From contig SSNU01000071.1 of NCBI GenBank assembly GCA_012064415.1, positions 150,949-214,948 of the forward strand: a stretch of DNA of 64,000 bases, written 5' to 3'. The notes beneath the pieces are model-generated. The model was not told the DNA's origin, did not search any database, and saw nothing but the letters and a program-made list of their open reading frames with translations. This stretch comes from Gyrodactylus bullatarudis (taxonomy: Eukaryota > Platyhelminthes > Monogenea > Gyrodactylidea > Gyrodactylidae). The position numbers were made by a program, and so were the translations under genes. Positions 38,201-47,873 of this stretch are shown here, piece after piece (the stretch's first letter is position 1; every line of letters starts with the position of its first letter).

Positions 38201-41200
38201 AAACCCAATTTCTAAATGCTTATACCAGATTTGGAATATGCGTGAGATTTCGGATCAAAAAATATGGATCTTGCCCGACCACTTTTTTGAAATATTTTTT
38301 TTGACTCACAAAATTATTAATACAAAATCAGAACTAAGATGATTATTTAAATTTAAAGAAATTGGTCTAATTTCAAGTCATCAAAGATATTCCCAATACT
38401 ACGAGAGGTACTTGTATTGAATTTCACAAAAATTAAAGAATCTATTGGAATTTGATATCAAGGAAATAATACACCAATGCACTTGAATACTCTACCATGT
38501 AATTTTTTCTCATTTCAAAATTAAACATTAAACGAGAATGTCCTCTGGTTCAAGAAAAACAATATAATGCCAAACCGATTGTTGATCTCATTTCAGAAAC
38601 AGATATTATCCAGGCAAAACTATCGAATGAGATTATTATTTTATGAAGTTGATTTTTCTGTTGCTTTAGAAATGTAGAAATTATAGTGTTTCTGTACATG
38701 AATCGTAAGAAAGTTGCCCGACTTAGCATACTAGACTTGGACGAAATTTTGCAAAATTACTTAAATCGCCCATCGATATGAAAAAACTAATCTTCATGTA
38801 TTTAAATATAATCCCAACAAATTTCGCTTCAAAATACCGTTCCATGCTGCTGGAATAAACAAAATTGTGAAAATTCTTAAATTCAAAACGTTTTTTCGCC
38901 TATCAAAATTCATGAAAAATAACAGAAATTTCGTTTTGAGCTATTGAAAAAACAATTTTAAAAGGATTTTTACATCTTTATGTAAAGAAATAATGTGAAT
39001 TCAAGTTGAAATTATAAATATAAAACAATAAAAAACGTTCTAAATTTAAAAAATTTCACAATTTTTTTATCTTATTCCAGCAGCATGGAAAGGTATTTTG
39101 AAGCGAAATTTGTTGGGATTATTTAAATACTTGAAGATTAGTTTTTTCATATCGATGGGTGATTTAAGTAATTTTGCGAAATCTCGTCCAAGTCTAATTA
39201 AGTAGCGTCGAATAAAAATAAAGGCTTTATTTTTTATACTTCATGATGATAAATAGAAAAATGTTTACAGAGTCAAACGATGATTCCTGTGACATTTGAG
39301 TGAATCACGAAAGTATTATGAACCTAATCTTGTAAGAAGCCCATGAATATTTTGGTTTAACTATTAGTTTTTACTTACGAAATTATTTGATAAATCACAT
39401 GACAAAATATCTGATACCAATAACTTTTTCACTCAAAATCTGAAAATATATTTCAAGCAGATCCAATGTGAGAACAGCAGTTGAGTTGTTGTTTTATCTT
39501 ATAAACGGTTGATGAAATTATTGTAAATACATTTTTTAACTGGAATTAATTTTTATTTCAAAGACCAACCAAGTTTCATGTAGCGATATGATTTCTGAAG
39601 GTGAAGAATTCTAAAATCTTTTTAGCTTGTATTTTCTTAATCTATCATGTCCCAAATTAGTATTTTTTTCGTCACAAAAATTAGAAAATTTTTAACCTCA
39701 CCAAAATAATTACGCTTTTTCCGAATCTGAATTCCTTTTTGAAAGCCGACTAATCATTACAAAGATAATAGAGGTAGCATTTTTGGCTCTAAAACCAGTT
39801 GTCTTCTAAACGATGAGTGATATCGAGCAGGGAATGTCATATTTGAAATTTACAGATATTGTTTTTCGATAGAAAGTTATCTTATTTTTTCAATTAGGTT
39901 TTAAAAAAACGTTCCAGTTTTTCTTGGTTTTCATGAAATTACCCTTCTTTAAATATAATTTTTGTTTAAAACGTATCAAAAAATACCCCATATTTTGATA
40001 GATAACTCCTGAACTTGAAATAATTGCGTTAAAACAACTGTAGATTTGTAATCATCGTATTCAAAAAATATTGAATGCGAGCCATGAAAAAAATTCTTGG
40101 GACCTTAAGGGTTAAAGTCTCATTATTCTTTTTTCTAGGGAATATTATAATTAGAATTAAAATCTAAATATAGATATCATAAATAGGAAAATTGTTTTAT
40201 TCCATGATGGAATCTGAAATCTTTGAAAATCTGAGAAAGTCAAGTACCTGCTTCAGTGGGTGAGACGCTTGTAACCTGAACTCTCTTCAATTTCATATAA
40301 AAATCTTGAAATTCCGACAAACATCGAATGAATAAATTAAGATGAAAAACATGCTATTCAAAATCAGACATCACTTCGAAACAGTTTGAAGCAGAAAACT
40401 TTGGGGCAGAATAAATAAACAAGATAAAAATAACTTTCTAGAAGTTTGCTTTTTTTCAGAATACATCTTCATACATGGGAAAAATTCATCGAATTAAACT
40501 CACATCAATTTCCAAATCGATTTGGTAAAAGTATTTCGCCAACGTGACAATGAGACCTTTAGCATAATCAATGTAGCCTGGTCGTTTTGTGCGGTATTGA
40601 AGAGTTATTCCAGTCTTGCTTTCATTCACACAAAAGAAGGAAGGCGGCTTCAACTTGGGGAAACTGAATCTCAAGTATTCATGAAGATTGTCAAGACCAT
40701 TGAGGAATTCAGTTAAATTTCTCCCAAGTACCTTCAACATTCCTTCATATCCAAGGGCCAAAAGATACTTTACAAAGTTTTCTCTTGAAAATTTTGAATA
40801 TCCATTAGAATAAATCAAATTGAATTTCTCTATCTACACCTAGTTAATAATATGACGATGGGAATTTATGATTTTTACGAGATTTTCAGTTTTTCGAAAT
40901 CTACTTTTTTGAATTTAGATCATAAGGTCATGATAGTATGAAAAAAATTTGAAAAAATCAATTTCCAAAAATTTATGGCATATAAATTTAAGATCCCGAG
41001 CTAGCGCCAAATTCCCATTTTTTAAACACTGAGTTTAAAATTTTTTGTTGATTTTAAAGTGAGAAAGTCATTAAGAAATTCGACATTTTTTCTGAAAATA
41101 TTCAATTTTCTAAATGACACCTCTAGAATGAAATTTTGATCGTTTACGTATCTTTGAAGTGATAAAATTATTTAACGCTTAAAAATAAATAATAAAAGAC

Positions 41201-42510
41201 ATACTTATGGCTAAATATAAAAATAATTGTGAATTAATTTTTAAAAGAAAAAATAAGAATTCATTTCTGTTGATTCCCCGTGCTGAAGCTAAAATTCATT
41301 ACGCTATCAAAGAAAATTTAATATAAATCTAATAAATCTGTATAAATCTAATATAGGCCCTTAGAATCCTAGTTTTATTTCTTGAAATTCACAAGAGAGT
41401 TTTGACCAAATTCATCCAATAAGTGAATAAGTTTTCAATACAGAAATCAGATAATAGCTACAGTTATAAGAGCCTGCTGTTTTAAAGAAGCTTAAATTCT
41501 GATGTGATTCCAAGAATAAATTTCAGCTGCTAAAGATGAAGATGAGTCTACGGCCAGATGTTTTGAAGCCTGCTTTTATTTCTTCTCTCAGGAAATTCCG
41601 ATGTCTGTTGACATCTATTGAAGCTTTCAGCAATTATTTATATCTTGATTTTCCATATCGTAAAGTTTCTTGATATTTTCAAGACGAGATACAAATATTC
41701 AAGAAATGATAATTGCAATCGTTAATTCAGTTATATTTTATAAGTGTTGAAAATATGGATTTAAACAAAAGATAATTGAAAAACAATCTTTGTTTGAAAA
41801 GAATTAGTTTTAGTTTTATGAATATGAATAAAATTAGTGATTCTGAAAATTTGCTCTAAAAATTTAATGAAAAAATTTTTCTCAACAGAACTTTTTCATA
41901 TTGTCCTTGTCCCCAGATCGATTTTTCTAACAATTTTCAAAGTCTCTAAAATTCTTAATAATGGATCATTAGATCTCAAAATTTATCAATCGTAAATTTG
42001 ATTCCTTATTTTTATGTTTTTCCCTTCAATTTCGTTGAAAAATTAATAGTTTCTTGGATTCGACATATGTGAAGACTATTTCCAGAACGACCTTACTACT
42101 GTATTTTGCACCAATTCTAAATATTTTATTGGATTTTAGAGCTACCTGAGGAAAAAACTATTCAATCTTTTTTCCAGAGACCTCGGTATTCTTACAGATT
42201 GAGATCAGAAGAATTGCTCTTATAATATATTTTTTGAGTGTGTGTTTTTAAAAATAAACTTTGTAACTACCATTTTTGGTTGATCAAAATTCGATACTCA
42301 CCCATTAGCGTACATTATGTTAGATGATTCAGTCTGGCAGTTTTTCGACAATTCACATACAATTCTTGGAAAGATACCTTCCCCATAGATGTTGCCGTTC
42401 TTGAAGGATTCTTCTGACATGTCCATCTTTTCATATATGCTCTTCCAGACTTGATCTCCATGATTTCTCATGACATAATCACGAAGGCCTTCAAGTAGTA
42501 GTCCGTACAT
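17299..42510 (-). CDS. Gyc88E: Atypical (Gyc88E-type) soluble guanylate cyclase subunit, 12 exons
   Basis: Exons: 42510-42302, 40783-40504, 33958-33689, 27484-27409, 25923-25809, 25749-25620, 24141-23995, 18925-18779, 18701-18539, 18480-18371, 17756-17664 and 17595-17299. They give 2037 nt, or 678 residues plus stop, with all phases agreeing. Residues 1-163 are an H-NOX haem domain: MYGLLLEGL start, proximal His104 in GLDNLHEYL, and haem motif Y133-R-T-K-R137. HNOBA follows ([47 protein letters not shown]), then a coiled coil with [17 protein letters not shown]. The class III cyclase domain begins near 410: metal Asp420 (FSDVVGFT) and Asp464, guanine-selecting Glu460 and Cys532, Asn539. Lys543 replaces the usual transition-state Arg. 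The tail is Ser/Asn-rich. The product makes cGMP; Gyc88E relatives sense oxygen and respond weakly to NO. Repeats fill introns 1-3, 4, 6, 7 and 10. Confidence 0.95.
17830..18250. repeat. Foldback family A, decayed copy
   Basis: Both inner halves are recognisable around a centre near 18010. TTTGGTGCCAAAATC near 17855 and GGGAATTTGGTTTTT near 18125 stand in for the GGCGCC blocks. Left and right arms carry the paired AGAATCAGGATTAGAAAAG and TTATTCTGATCCTGAAAAA stretches. It lies in intron 10 of the guanylate cyclase gene. The tips are lost or diverged. Confidence 0.5.
19178..20583. repeat. 1.4-kb foldback element
   Basis: Left-arm blocks at 19178-19210, 19298-19433 and 19930-19965 recur inverted at 20385-20583. 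Examples are GTAACTATCAATTGGGTT against AACCCAATTGATAGTTAC, and the 'GAATATAGGGGAGAGTTTAT' block. The left arm has about 90 bp (19210-19300) absent from the right arm, and also carries the TTAA MITE 19434-19923. It lies in intron 7 of the guanylate cyclase gene. Confidence 0.75.
19434..19923. mobile_element. piggyBac-type MITE inserted in a foldback arm
   Basis: TTAA lies at both edges (19434-19437 and 19920-19923), with ends CCCTTCCGTAGCC and, inverted, CCCTTTAAGAGCC. The opposite arm of the surrounding foldback (about 20420-20450) reads through the same site with a single TTAA, so the window itself holds the unoccupied target. A related right end lies at about 39830-40115. Confidence 0.85.
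20829..20986 (+). repeat. tRNA-like SINE, full copy 2
   Basis: It begins GCCCGATGTGGCGTTATGG, with a shorter head than the 4919-5092 copy. It then has the B-box-like TAGGTTCAAACCC, the inverted stem partner ending CGGGCA, the same body and an A-rich end. It lies in intron 7 of the guanylate cyclase gene, antisense to it. Confidence 0.7.
21692..22640 (-). mobile_element. piggyBac-like transposon, 3'-truncated
   Basis: The right end is intact: TTAA at 22637-22640, then CCCTTGCACTAG reading inward. A minus-strand frame follows; a sensible start is ATG at 22348 (MESGNSYG). It has an acidic N terminus ([11 protein letters not shown]), then the N-terminal piggyBac transposase region with [41 protein letters not shown] and RDKLAPVR. 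The frame ends shortly after (near 21692), so the DDD catalytic core and the other terminus are lost. The 17-bp near-palindrome GGGGTCCATTGGACCCC occurs near 22413, and again with one change near 22602. It lies in intron 7 of the guanylate cyclase gene. Confidence 0.85.
23510..23695. repeat. Interspersed repeat family B, half copy
   Basis: It begins near GAAAAACAGTCTAATTTTGG and ends TAAATTCTCATCTTCATGTC. It is the closest match in the window to the blocks at 3750-3950 and, inverted, 51575-51740. It has no coding capacity and lies in intron 7 of the guanylate cyclase gene. Confidence 0.55.
24429..25136 (+). mobile_element. Non-LTR retrotransposon fragment (C-terminal end of ORF2)
   Basis: The open frame gives 235 codons. 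From about residue 52 it matches the region after the reverse transcriptase core of LINE-type elements: [35 protein letters not shown], and [14 protein letters not shown]. The catalytic RT (FADD-type) motif is absent, so this is 5'-truncated. The hydrophobic first 50 residues are probably not part of the element's protein. It lies in intron 6 of the guanylate cyclase gene, antisense to it. I cannot assign the clade. Confidence 0.75.
25967..27041 (+). mobile_element. Decayed Merlin (IS1016-like) DNA transposon
   Basis: Terminal inverted repeats of about 190 bp begin GTAGCAGTTCGTTTCAGAT at the left and end with the inverted form at 27040. Between them, a frame from 26530 to 26709 encodes [13 protein letters not shown] followed by [18 protein letters not shown]. 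The EIDETK-type block is the first catalytic region of Merlin/IS1016 transposases. After a stop, matching sequence continues in other frames ([16 protein letters not shown] near 26731). The element is therefore inactive. Its left end lies about 43 bp from the exon 5 boundary of the guanylate cyclase gene. Target duplication is not clear. Confidence 0.7.
27910..28613. repeat. Foldback family A, complete copy 1
   Basis: This is a roughly 704-bp imperfect palindrome. It starts TTGATATGAAGTTGGGAATC and ends with the inverse (CTTCATATCAA). Each arm carries TTTGGCGCCAAA and an AGGATCAAGATTA-type block. The structure and length match the copy at 62957-63662. It lies in intron 3 of the guanylate cyclase gene. 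No target duplication is obvious. Confidence 0.75.
29481..29803. repeat. Short element with 27-bp inverted ends
   Basis: ATGCCCCAGTTTTGGTGTAT at 29483 continues to 29509 and recurs inverted at 29774-29801 (ATACACCAAAACTGGGGCAC). The 260-bp interior shows no coding sequence. Length and structure suggest a MITE. It is the only copy in the window. Confidence 0.6.
30595..31196. repeat. Composite foldback with a family A core
   Basis: Outer arms (30595-30720 and 31085-31196) are inverted copies with TTTCAGTACTGAGCTATTGA at the left. Inside lies an internally deleted family A palindrome (about 30797-31073). A related right-arm piece lies at 28640-28730, next to the complete family A copy. It lies in intron 3 of the guanylate cyclase gene. 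Confidence 0.6.
31640..32290. repeat. Foldback family A variant
   Basis: Internal arms pair as CTGAGAGGAATCAAATGTTA (31825) against TAACGTTTGATTCCTCTCAG (32040). TCATCATTAAACAGAG pairs with CTTGTCTAATGATGA. The terminal stretches 'GTAAAAATCATAAATTC' (31661) and 'GTAAAAATCATGAATTC' (32251) are in direct rather than inverted orientation, which hints at a rearranged element. Confidence 0.5.
33314..33436 (-). other. Candidate alternative terminal exon of the guanylate cyclase gene
   Basis: This is a compositionally distinct stretch inside intron 3, on the same strand as the gene. After an AG at 33437-33438 it reads 40 codons then TGA, starting [16 protein letters not shown] and ending [15 protein letters not shown]. 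The acceptor is phase 0, the same as the exon 3 donor. Splicing exon 3 to it would give H-NOX and part of HNOBA with a new tail and no cyclase domain. I recognise no homologue; chance openness or a fossil exon remains possible. Confidence 0.35.
34582..35136 (-). pseudogene. Penelope-like GIY-YIG endonuclease domain, left copy
   Basis: This is the C-terminal part of a Penelope-like polyprotein: about 80 residues of linker, then the GIY-YIG nuclease with [30 protein letters not shown] and KHWADNPDH. In these retroelements the nuclease nicks target DNA to prime reverse transcription. The reverse transcriptase that should precede it is missing, and no ATG opens the frame, so it is a fragment although the frame is unbroken. 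It differs from the right copy by Gly for Arg in IFGLGNKI. Confidence 0.85.
35872..36426 (+). pseudogene. Penelope-like GIY-YIG endonuclease domain, right copy
   Basis: Mirror image of the left copy, with the same 184 codons except for Arg in IFRLGNKI. The GIY and YIG tyrosines, the Arg of GRTERN and the EH of REHKK are all present. Conservation of the frame suggests insertion too recent for decay. It is 5'-truncated at the palindrome centre. Confidence 0.85.
36866..37318. repeat. Foldback family C, copy 1
   Basis: Palindromic arms meet near 37110-37135, where GTTTCGTCCTCTTTTGGACT and its inverse lie close together. Outer ends contain TAGAAATATTTC and GACGAAATATTTATAA. Arm blocks such as GCTGAATGTTACAGCTTACT are shared with copies at about 46889-47737 and 54407-54790. 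All three are preceded by the same roughly 30-bp block, CCTATACTTACAAAGGTT or a close variant. It is nested in the family D copy. Confidence 0.7.
38734..39194. repeat. Foldback family D, intact copy
   Basis: A 461-bp near-perfect palindrome starting GACTTGGACGAAATTTTGC and ending with its inverse, with TA directly outside both ends (38732-38733 and 39195-39196). The arms run almost to the centre. TA flanks suggest Tc1/mariner-type mobilisation. It lies in intron 2 of the guanylate cyclase gene. Confidence 0.8.
39830..40115. repeat. piggyBac-type MITE, right part
   Basis: It ends AAGGGTTAA (TTAA 40112-40115). Preceding blocks such as ATAACTCCTGAACT and GAAAAAAATTCT are shared in the same order with the right part of the MITE at 19434-19923. 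I could not find the left terminus. Confidence 0.5.
40838..41110. repeat. Foldback family A, left half
   Basis: It starts near AGTTAATAATATGACGATGG, with the GGGAATTTATGATTTTTACG terminal block, then a TAGCGCCAAATTCCC block standing for the GGCGCC core near 41005. The right half is missing. It begins about 55 bp upstream of the exon 2 acceptor of the guanylate cyclase gene. Confidence 0.5.
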
Positions 42511-43146
42511 GCTACCGATTTCAAGGGAAAATGATCGAAAAGTAAATTCTTCTCATGTTTTATATTTGATAAATGATCAGTTTCTTTTTCGTAATTAGGA
42601 AAATAGAGAAATATGAACAAGATTGAAATCAAAGAGGGATAGGTATGGGGGAGTATGGAGTTAATTTCGAGACATTTTCAGTATCCATTGGCAACTCAAT
42701 TCAAAAATAAACAAGGCATCTTCTCAAATATATTCTAATATCAAATGGCACCTGAATGAAAAGTTTTTTTGAGAGAGTTTTTTCATTTTTTAGTGTTTGA
42801 CAAGAGTTCAAATTTGAATTCTTTTCTGTCTCAATTAATTAATTTAATTAATTAAATTCAAAGTTTCGATGAATATTTTTTTCTTGTAAATTGTCAAAAT
42901 TTAGTTTTCAGCTACTTATTAGTAGATGGAAATTACAATAGAAAATCGAACAAGAACCAAAAGAATCCCCATTACATGGTATTGCCATTAGAATCTCATT
43001 TGAAATTGTTTTATATCAACTTTGAGTCTTTTTCTAGATTGGTTTTCTTATCGTCTCGGTATGGTTAAAAATACAGTCGGTTGAGAAAATCATTGGCCAT
43101 TCTAATCCGAAGAAACTAGAGCGTAATAAACATAAGCCTAATTGAC

Positions 43147-44332
43147 ATGAAGATGAGAATTTATTATTTTTACAAAATATTCGATATTTTTCTCTGGATT
43201 CACAGACAAAATAGACTATCAGGTAGTCTTAAGACTATCAAGAGTAACAAGATTAACGGTAACATCTCTTTGGAATATTCTCGTCAACCAATCAAGCATT
43301 TATGCTTGCAAACTAATAAACAAGTTATCGTTCACTATAATTTCAATCATGGTAACTCCAACAGTAAGAATGTTAGAAAGGACAGCAAGAAAAAGAATTT
43401 GGCGATTGTTACTGAAATGTATAAAAGATTTGGAATAGAAACAGTTACAACGCAAAGAATTGATCAAAAGTTTGAAGAGCTATTAATTCGAAAAAAGAAG
43501 AAACGACACAGCATTAATAGCACCAATAAATTAAATTCCCAATTATTTTACATTGCTAAATGTCTTTGTATTTGGAATAGTCCTTGTGAAATCCAGAATA
43601 GAGGTGAAAATCATGATTTTTTAGTGGATTTCATACGTGAGCAAATGCCAAATACTAATTTACCTAGCCTCACTGATCTCCAGCCGCATGATGTCAAACG
43701 CCTTCTATATTTTCATCTGGAGACCCTAATTTTATTTTAGATAATACTCCTTCAGTAACTGCCAAAAGGAGGAAAATAAATACGCCTATTTATGATAGTT
43801 CTGATAGTGAAGAGGAAGATGATTTCAAGAACTACAACAATAATCTAAGTCCTCATAGAAATAATGTTTTCCTTGCTATATTAATCGAGCAATTCATCGC
43901 TAATGGAATTTCAGTAAAATTAGGATGTAAAATTCTTAATTCGCATTCATGTATTCTTGGTGTTTTCAATGCTAAAACCTATGTATCATCTTCATGTTTC
44001 CATAAAACTAAACATCTCATTAAAGAAGAATATGAAAAAAAACAGCCTTCTCAAATTATTTTCATGGAATTTGATTCAAGAAAAAATGATACCAAAATCT
44101 ATCAAAAAAGAAATAGTAAGGAAAGTAATTTATACAAATATCTACCATGGCTTGCGCTACTTTCTGCAGAAGATCAACTCAAAATCTCATGATCAAAGTG
44201 ATATCAAGCTGCAGAAAAATTTTCCCAGGACAACCTAATAAAGAAATATATTTTAAAATTAATGAAGTCTTTAAAAAATGCACTTCAGTCGAAGTGGCTA
44301 AAAACGAAATAAAAAGAATTTTTATGAACTAA
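43147..44332 (+). pseudogene. Unrecognised gene with broken frames
   Basis: Three consecutive plus-strand open stretches look like one coding sequence. The first (to TAG 43738-43740) is Lys-rich, with EMYKRFGIETVTTQR and IREQMPNTNLPSLTDL. The second, offset by one base from about 43725 to 44191, includes a nuclear-signal-like AKRRK, an acidic run SDSEEEDD, and LIEQFIANGISVKLGCKIL. The third (to 44332) ends KCTSVEVAKNEIKRIF. A one-base loss in the C run near 43720 would explain the first break. I recognise no family. The first codons overlap a family B repeat end, so the true start is near or after 43200. It may derive from a mobile element. Confidence 0.5.
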
Positions 44333-46385
44333 TAATCAAACTTATATAATTAGTTTAAGTTATAATCAGAACATATTAGAATTAGCTTGATAATAACTTT
44401 AAGAATATATTTTACTTAGTTCATCCTGACTGTTGTGAAATTCTAAACTTTAAAAGTTAATATTTTGAAGAGAAAATTAATTTTTATTTGGTCACTTAAA
44501 AGTAGTGTTAGTCATAAAAATGAATTTTATCATATTATATTATTAATAATAAATTATTTTTACAAAATCACAATTTCATCAATCATTTACTAACAAGTAA
44601 TATCAGGAATTTAGAGCAAAAGGAGACCTTTTTCGAAAAATTTCTCATATGTTCTCATTTTTTACATTCAGATACCTCAAGCCCTGATAAGGTGTTATAT
44701 ATCCCAGAAAATTGAAATTTCAGCAAAAATATACCTCTAATGAACATGACTGAGAATTCTAATATTGACCTAAATTTTATTAGACTAATTATTAAACTAA
44801 TTTTAGATCATTTTTTACTGATTCGAAAAATGATTTTCTTTCTATTTTAAACAAGAATGATGAATAATTTTCATCTTCTCATCCCCAAATGTAAAGAAAG
44901 AAATTACATATTCGAAACTCTTCTAGAGAAGGATCTTGAATGTAGAAGAAAATCCCTGAACAATAGAAGAAGAATATGTACTTGAATAAATCCCAAACGA
45001 ATTAGAGAATCGGAGGAAGATCCATATTTTTCATATCTTAGATAATAGGGATATTAACTCAAGATGATTTGTGCTTGTTAGATAGTTGAATTATTATTAT
45101 TTTTAATGAATTGAATATTTAGGCGAAAAAGAGGCGATTAGACGAAGGAGCGATGCCACCTGATATAATGTTTAGATTTATAAAATTTAAGTCCCGGTAT
45201 CCCTTGAAAGTAACCTCAGATCTATTATCTATCTTAGAAAACAGTAGCCTCGTGTATGCTGAAATTTATAAAACTGGACTCATGGTGGAAATAACTCCAG
45301 ATCTAGCCCCAACTGAGTTCCATTTAAAATTTTTCTTTAAAGTTATTTTTGCCCATAAAAATGTCCCAATAAAATTCAATAGTATCCATAGAATCCATAC
45401 CAATAAAAATTTTCTGATTTTATAATTTTTAGAACCAGTGGGACACAACACTTTCTTGAGTGATAATTTGAACATAAGGATACAGGTAAGGGACCCGTTT
45501 TCTTTCCCACTCTGCTCTAACCATCCCTTACGCCTTGGTTATATACCTAAATCAGCCTTATTTCGAACCAATGGGAGGGTGAGAAACTGTCAAGCAATGA
45601 AATCCTAGTACATCAAATTTTTTGAAAATCAATATGCTGAGGCCTTAGGAAAAAATAAATAAACTATCATGAAACAATTGCTGTTATCTCTCATGGTTTA
45701 AAAGATAACTCGTTTTATAACCGAAAAGTGCCGGTTTTACTGTGCCTCTAATATCTTAAAAGCTTTTAAATGATAAGTTGGCTTTCAAAAAGAAATCCAG
45801 ATTCGGAATCAGAAACTAAATCAAACTATTTTTAAGTGTACATTCTCTACAAGAATCCAAGGTATTTTCAATTGATTCAGGAAACTATTGATTCTCAAGA
45901 TTGGCTTGAACAAATAAATAATAGAAATAAGATTGATTATTTACAGCTTTAAAAAATTCGAAAAATAATTGGTTCTTTGACTATTCAGAACACCCCAAGG
46001 ACCTCCAAGTGTAATATATCATTAGAACCACATTGAAAAGGTTTTGGATCTGAATTCTAACTGCGTATTTCTTAATCTCATAAGAGATTTTTGCAATCTG
46101 GCGATGAATTTATCATTCCTGTGGGAATAATCTTACACTTCCATTAAAAAGATACTGACTTTCCTGAGAAAAATTTATTATGAGAATGATGTAATTTTCA
46201 AAAAAAATTTACTTTAGAGATTGATGTGATTTTGAACTGGACTAAAAAAAGGTTATTTATTCATCTACCTAGTTTTTAAATAATAGAATGACTTATTTTT
46301 TACAGTTTAATAAAATTCATTAGTCCTCTATGAGCTGACATGAGGAAATTCATGATTTTTATTTCTATTAAAAAGTCCGATAGTT

Positions 46386-46571
46386 ACAGTAAAAATATTT
46401 CTATTGAAACATCTTATTTTTATTGAAACACGAATATTTACCCCCTAATTAAGTATTATTTATCTCGATCTATCTAAATGTATAGAAATTACTTGCTGCA
46501 TTCTGATTGTTCGAGATAATACTTAATTAGGGGCTAAATATTCGTGTTTCAATAGAAATATTTTTACTGTA
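46386..46571. repeat. Long hairpin
   Basis: The left arm (46386-46467) and right arm (46511-46571) pair over ACAGTAAAAATATTTC and CCTAATTAAGTATTAT-type stretches around a loop of about 43 bp. The left arm contains an extra 19 bp, a local duplication of TATTGAAAC with flanking bases. No coding sequence. It lies in the region between the guanylate cyclase and RGK genes. Confidence 0.7.
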
Positions 46572-46888
46572 AATATAAATTATAACTCTTTCACACTAAA
46601 TTCAATTGTCTTGTCTATTACCCTTTGACTAGAGCCTATGGTAACAAAAAAATATCATACAGCTCGAATTTCATTGGATAATTTTTCTTAAACCAACCAT
46701 AGTACAGGATTATTGTTATTTTTATTGGTTAAACGTTTTTTTATATAAAAAGAGCTCAATGCCTTAAGGAGAGGATTATGACGCTTGAAAGTTTCTCCCG
46801 AGACCTCACGAAATCACGACTAGGTAAAAATGTTATTGTGTCAACCTTGACTCTTACCTTTTCATTTAGTACTATTTATTTAAAAAAT

Positions 46889-47737
46889 AGTACAGCACCT
46901 ATACTTACAAAGGTTTCGTTCTAGGTTCTTAGGTAATATATCCCTCAGGAACGTCTTATTTGGTAGCCCATTTCGCTGAATGTAACAGCTTACTAATGGA
47001 TCTTACCGAAACTGGTACGAAAAAACTCACAATGCATTTAGAAATAATCTATGTATACATATATGATAGACATGTACGCGCGTTTCGTCCTCTTTTGAAC
47101 TGGTCAGTATGCCACAACCTCTTTATTGCTCAATTCACTCGTCCACCCTGTGAGTTTTTTCGTACTATTCACGTGGGATTCATTAGTCGGCTGTAAAATT
47201 CAGTGACATGGGCTAATCCTTTACCAAATAAGACATTCCTGTGGGATATACCTAGTTAATAAGAAGATGGGATTTTTAAAAAATTCTTAATTTTTTCATC
47301 AAGAAATCGAATTTGATCAAGATATTTTGGAATCTAGATCATGAGGCCCTCTTTCAGGCAAAGAAACTAAATATGCTGAATCTGGTTTTGAGAATAACCC
47401 CATAATCGTGTCAAAATATTGATTTTTTGACCATTTTTTGAAATCTAGATCCCTGAAAAATGGCGAATTTTGATGATGAGCGTTTTTTTTGTCTTATTGT
47501 GATCCTAAAATTCAACTTTTGATCACTCTTTCACATTAAAATCAACAAAAATTTTAAACTCAATGTTCAAAAAAATGGGAATGTGACGCTACTTAAAGAT
47601 TTCAAATTTGCCGTGTTTTCCTTAAAAAATTTTTCTAATTTTTTTCTCTGTATCGTGAAAGAGGGCATCATCGTATTAACTAGCTTTATTACCTAAGCAC
47701 CTAGAACGAAATATTTCTAGTTAACATTTTTGTATAG
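46889..47737. repeat. Foldback family C, copy 2, with a family A insertion
   Basis: The left half has the conserved AGCACCTATACTTACAAAGG lead-in and the arm block CTGAATGTAACAGCTTACTA. The right half is interrupted at 47252-47690 by a short family A palindrome (AGTTAATAAGAAGATGGG at the left, ATCGTATTAACTAG at the right). Family C sequence then resumes with CCTAAGCACCTAGAACGAAA. Thus family A moved after family C here. Confidence 0.65.
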
Positions 47738-47873
47738 GCGTTGCACTATTCATTATATATTAAACTATTATTTATGAAAACTTTTTCAAATATTATGAAC
47801 TTGACAAGTTTATTCTTAATCTGTAAAAATATTTTTTATATTGATCAAAAATTAAGGATAAGTGTAAAATATG

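Noticed and set aside
45153..45425. Plus-strand open frame of 90 codons starting MPPDIMFRF
   Set aside because: No recognisable domain, no splice context and AT-driven composition. The opposite strand is also open here (45266-45475).
46727..46765. TATA-like sequence TTATATAAAAAGAGCTC after an ATTGGTT box
   Set aside because: No start codon with a meaningful frame follows, and the context is AT-rich repeat DNA. Too weak to annotate as a promoter.
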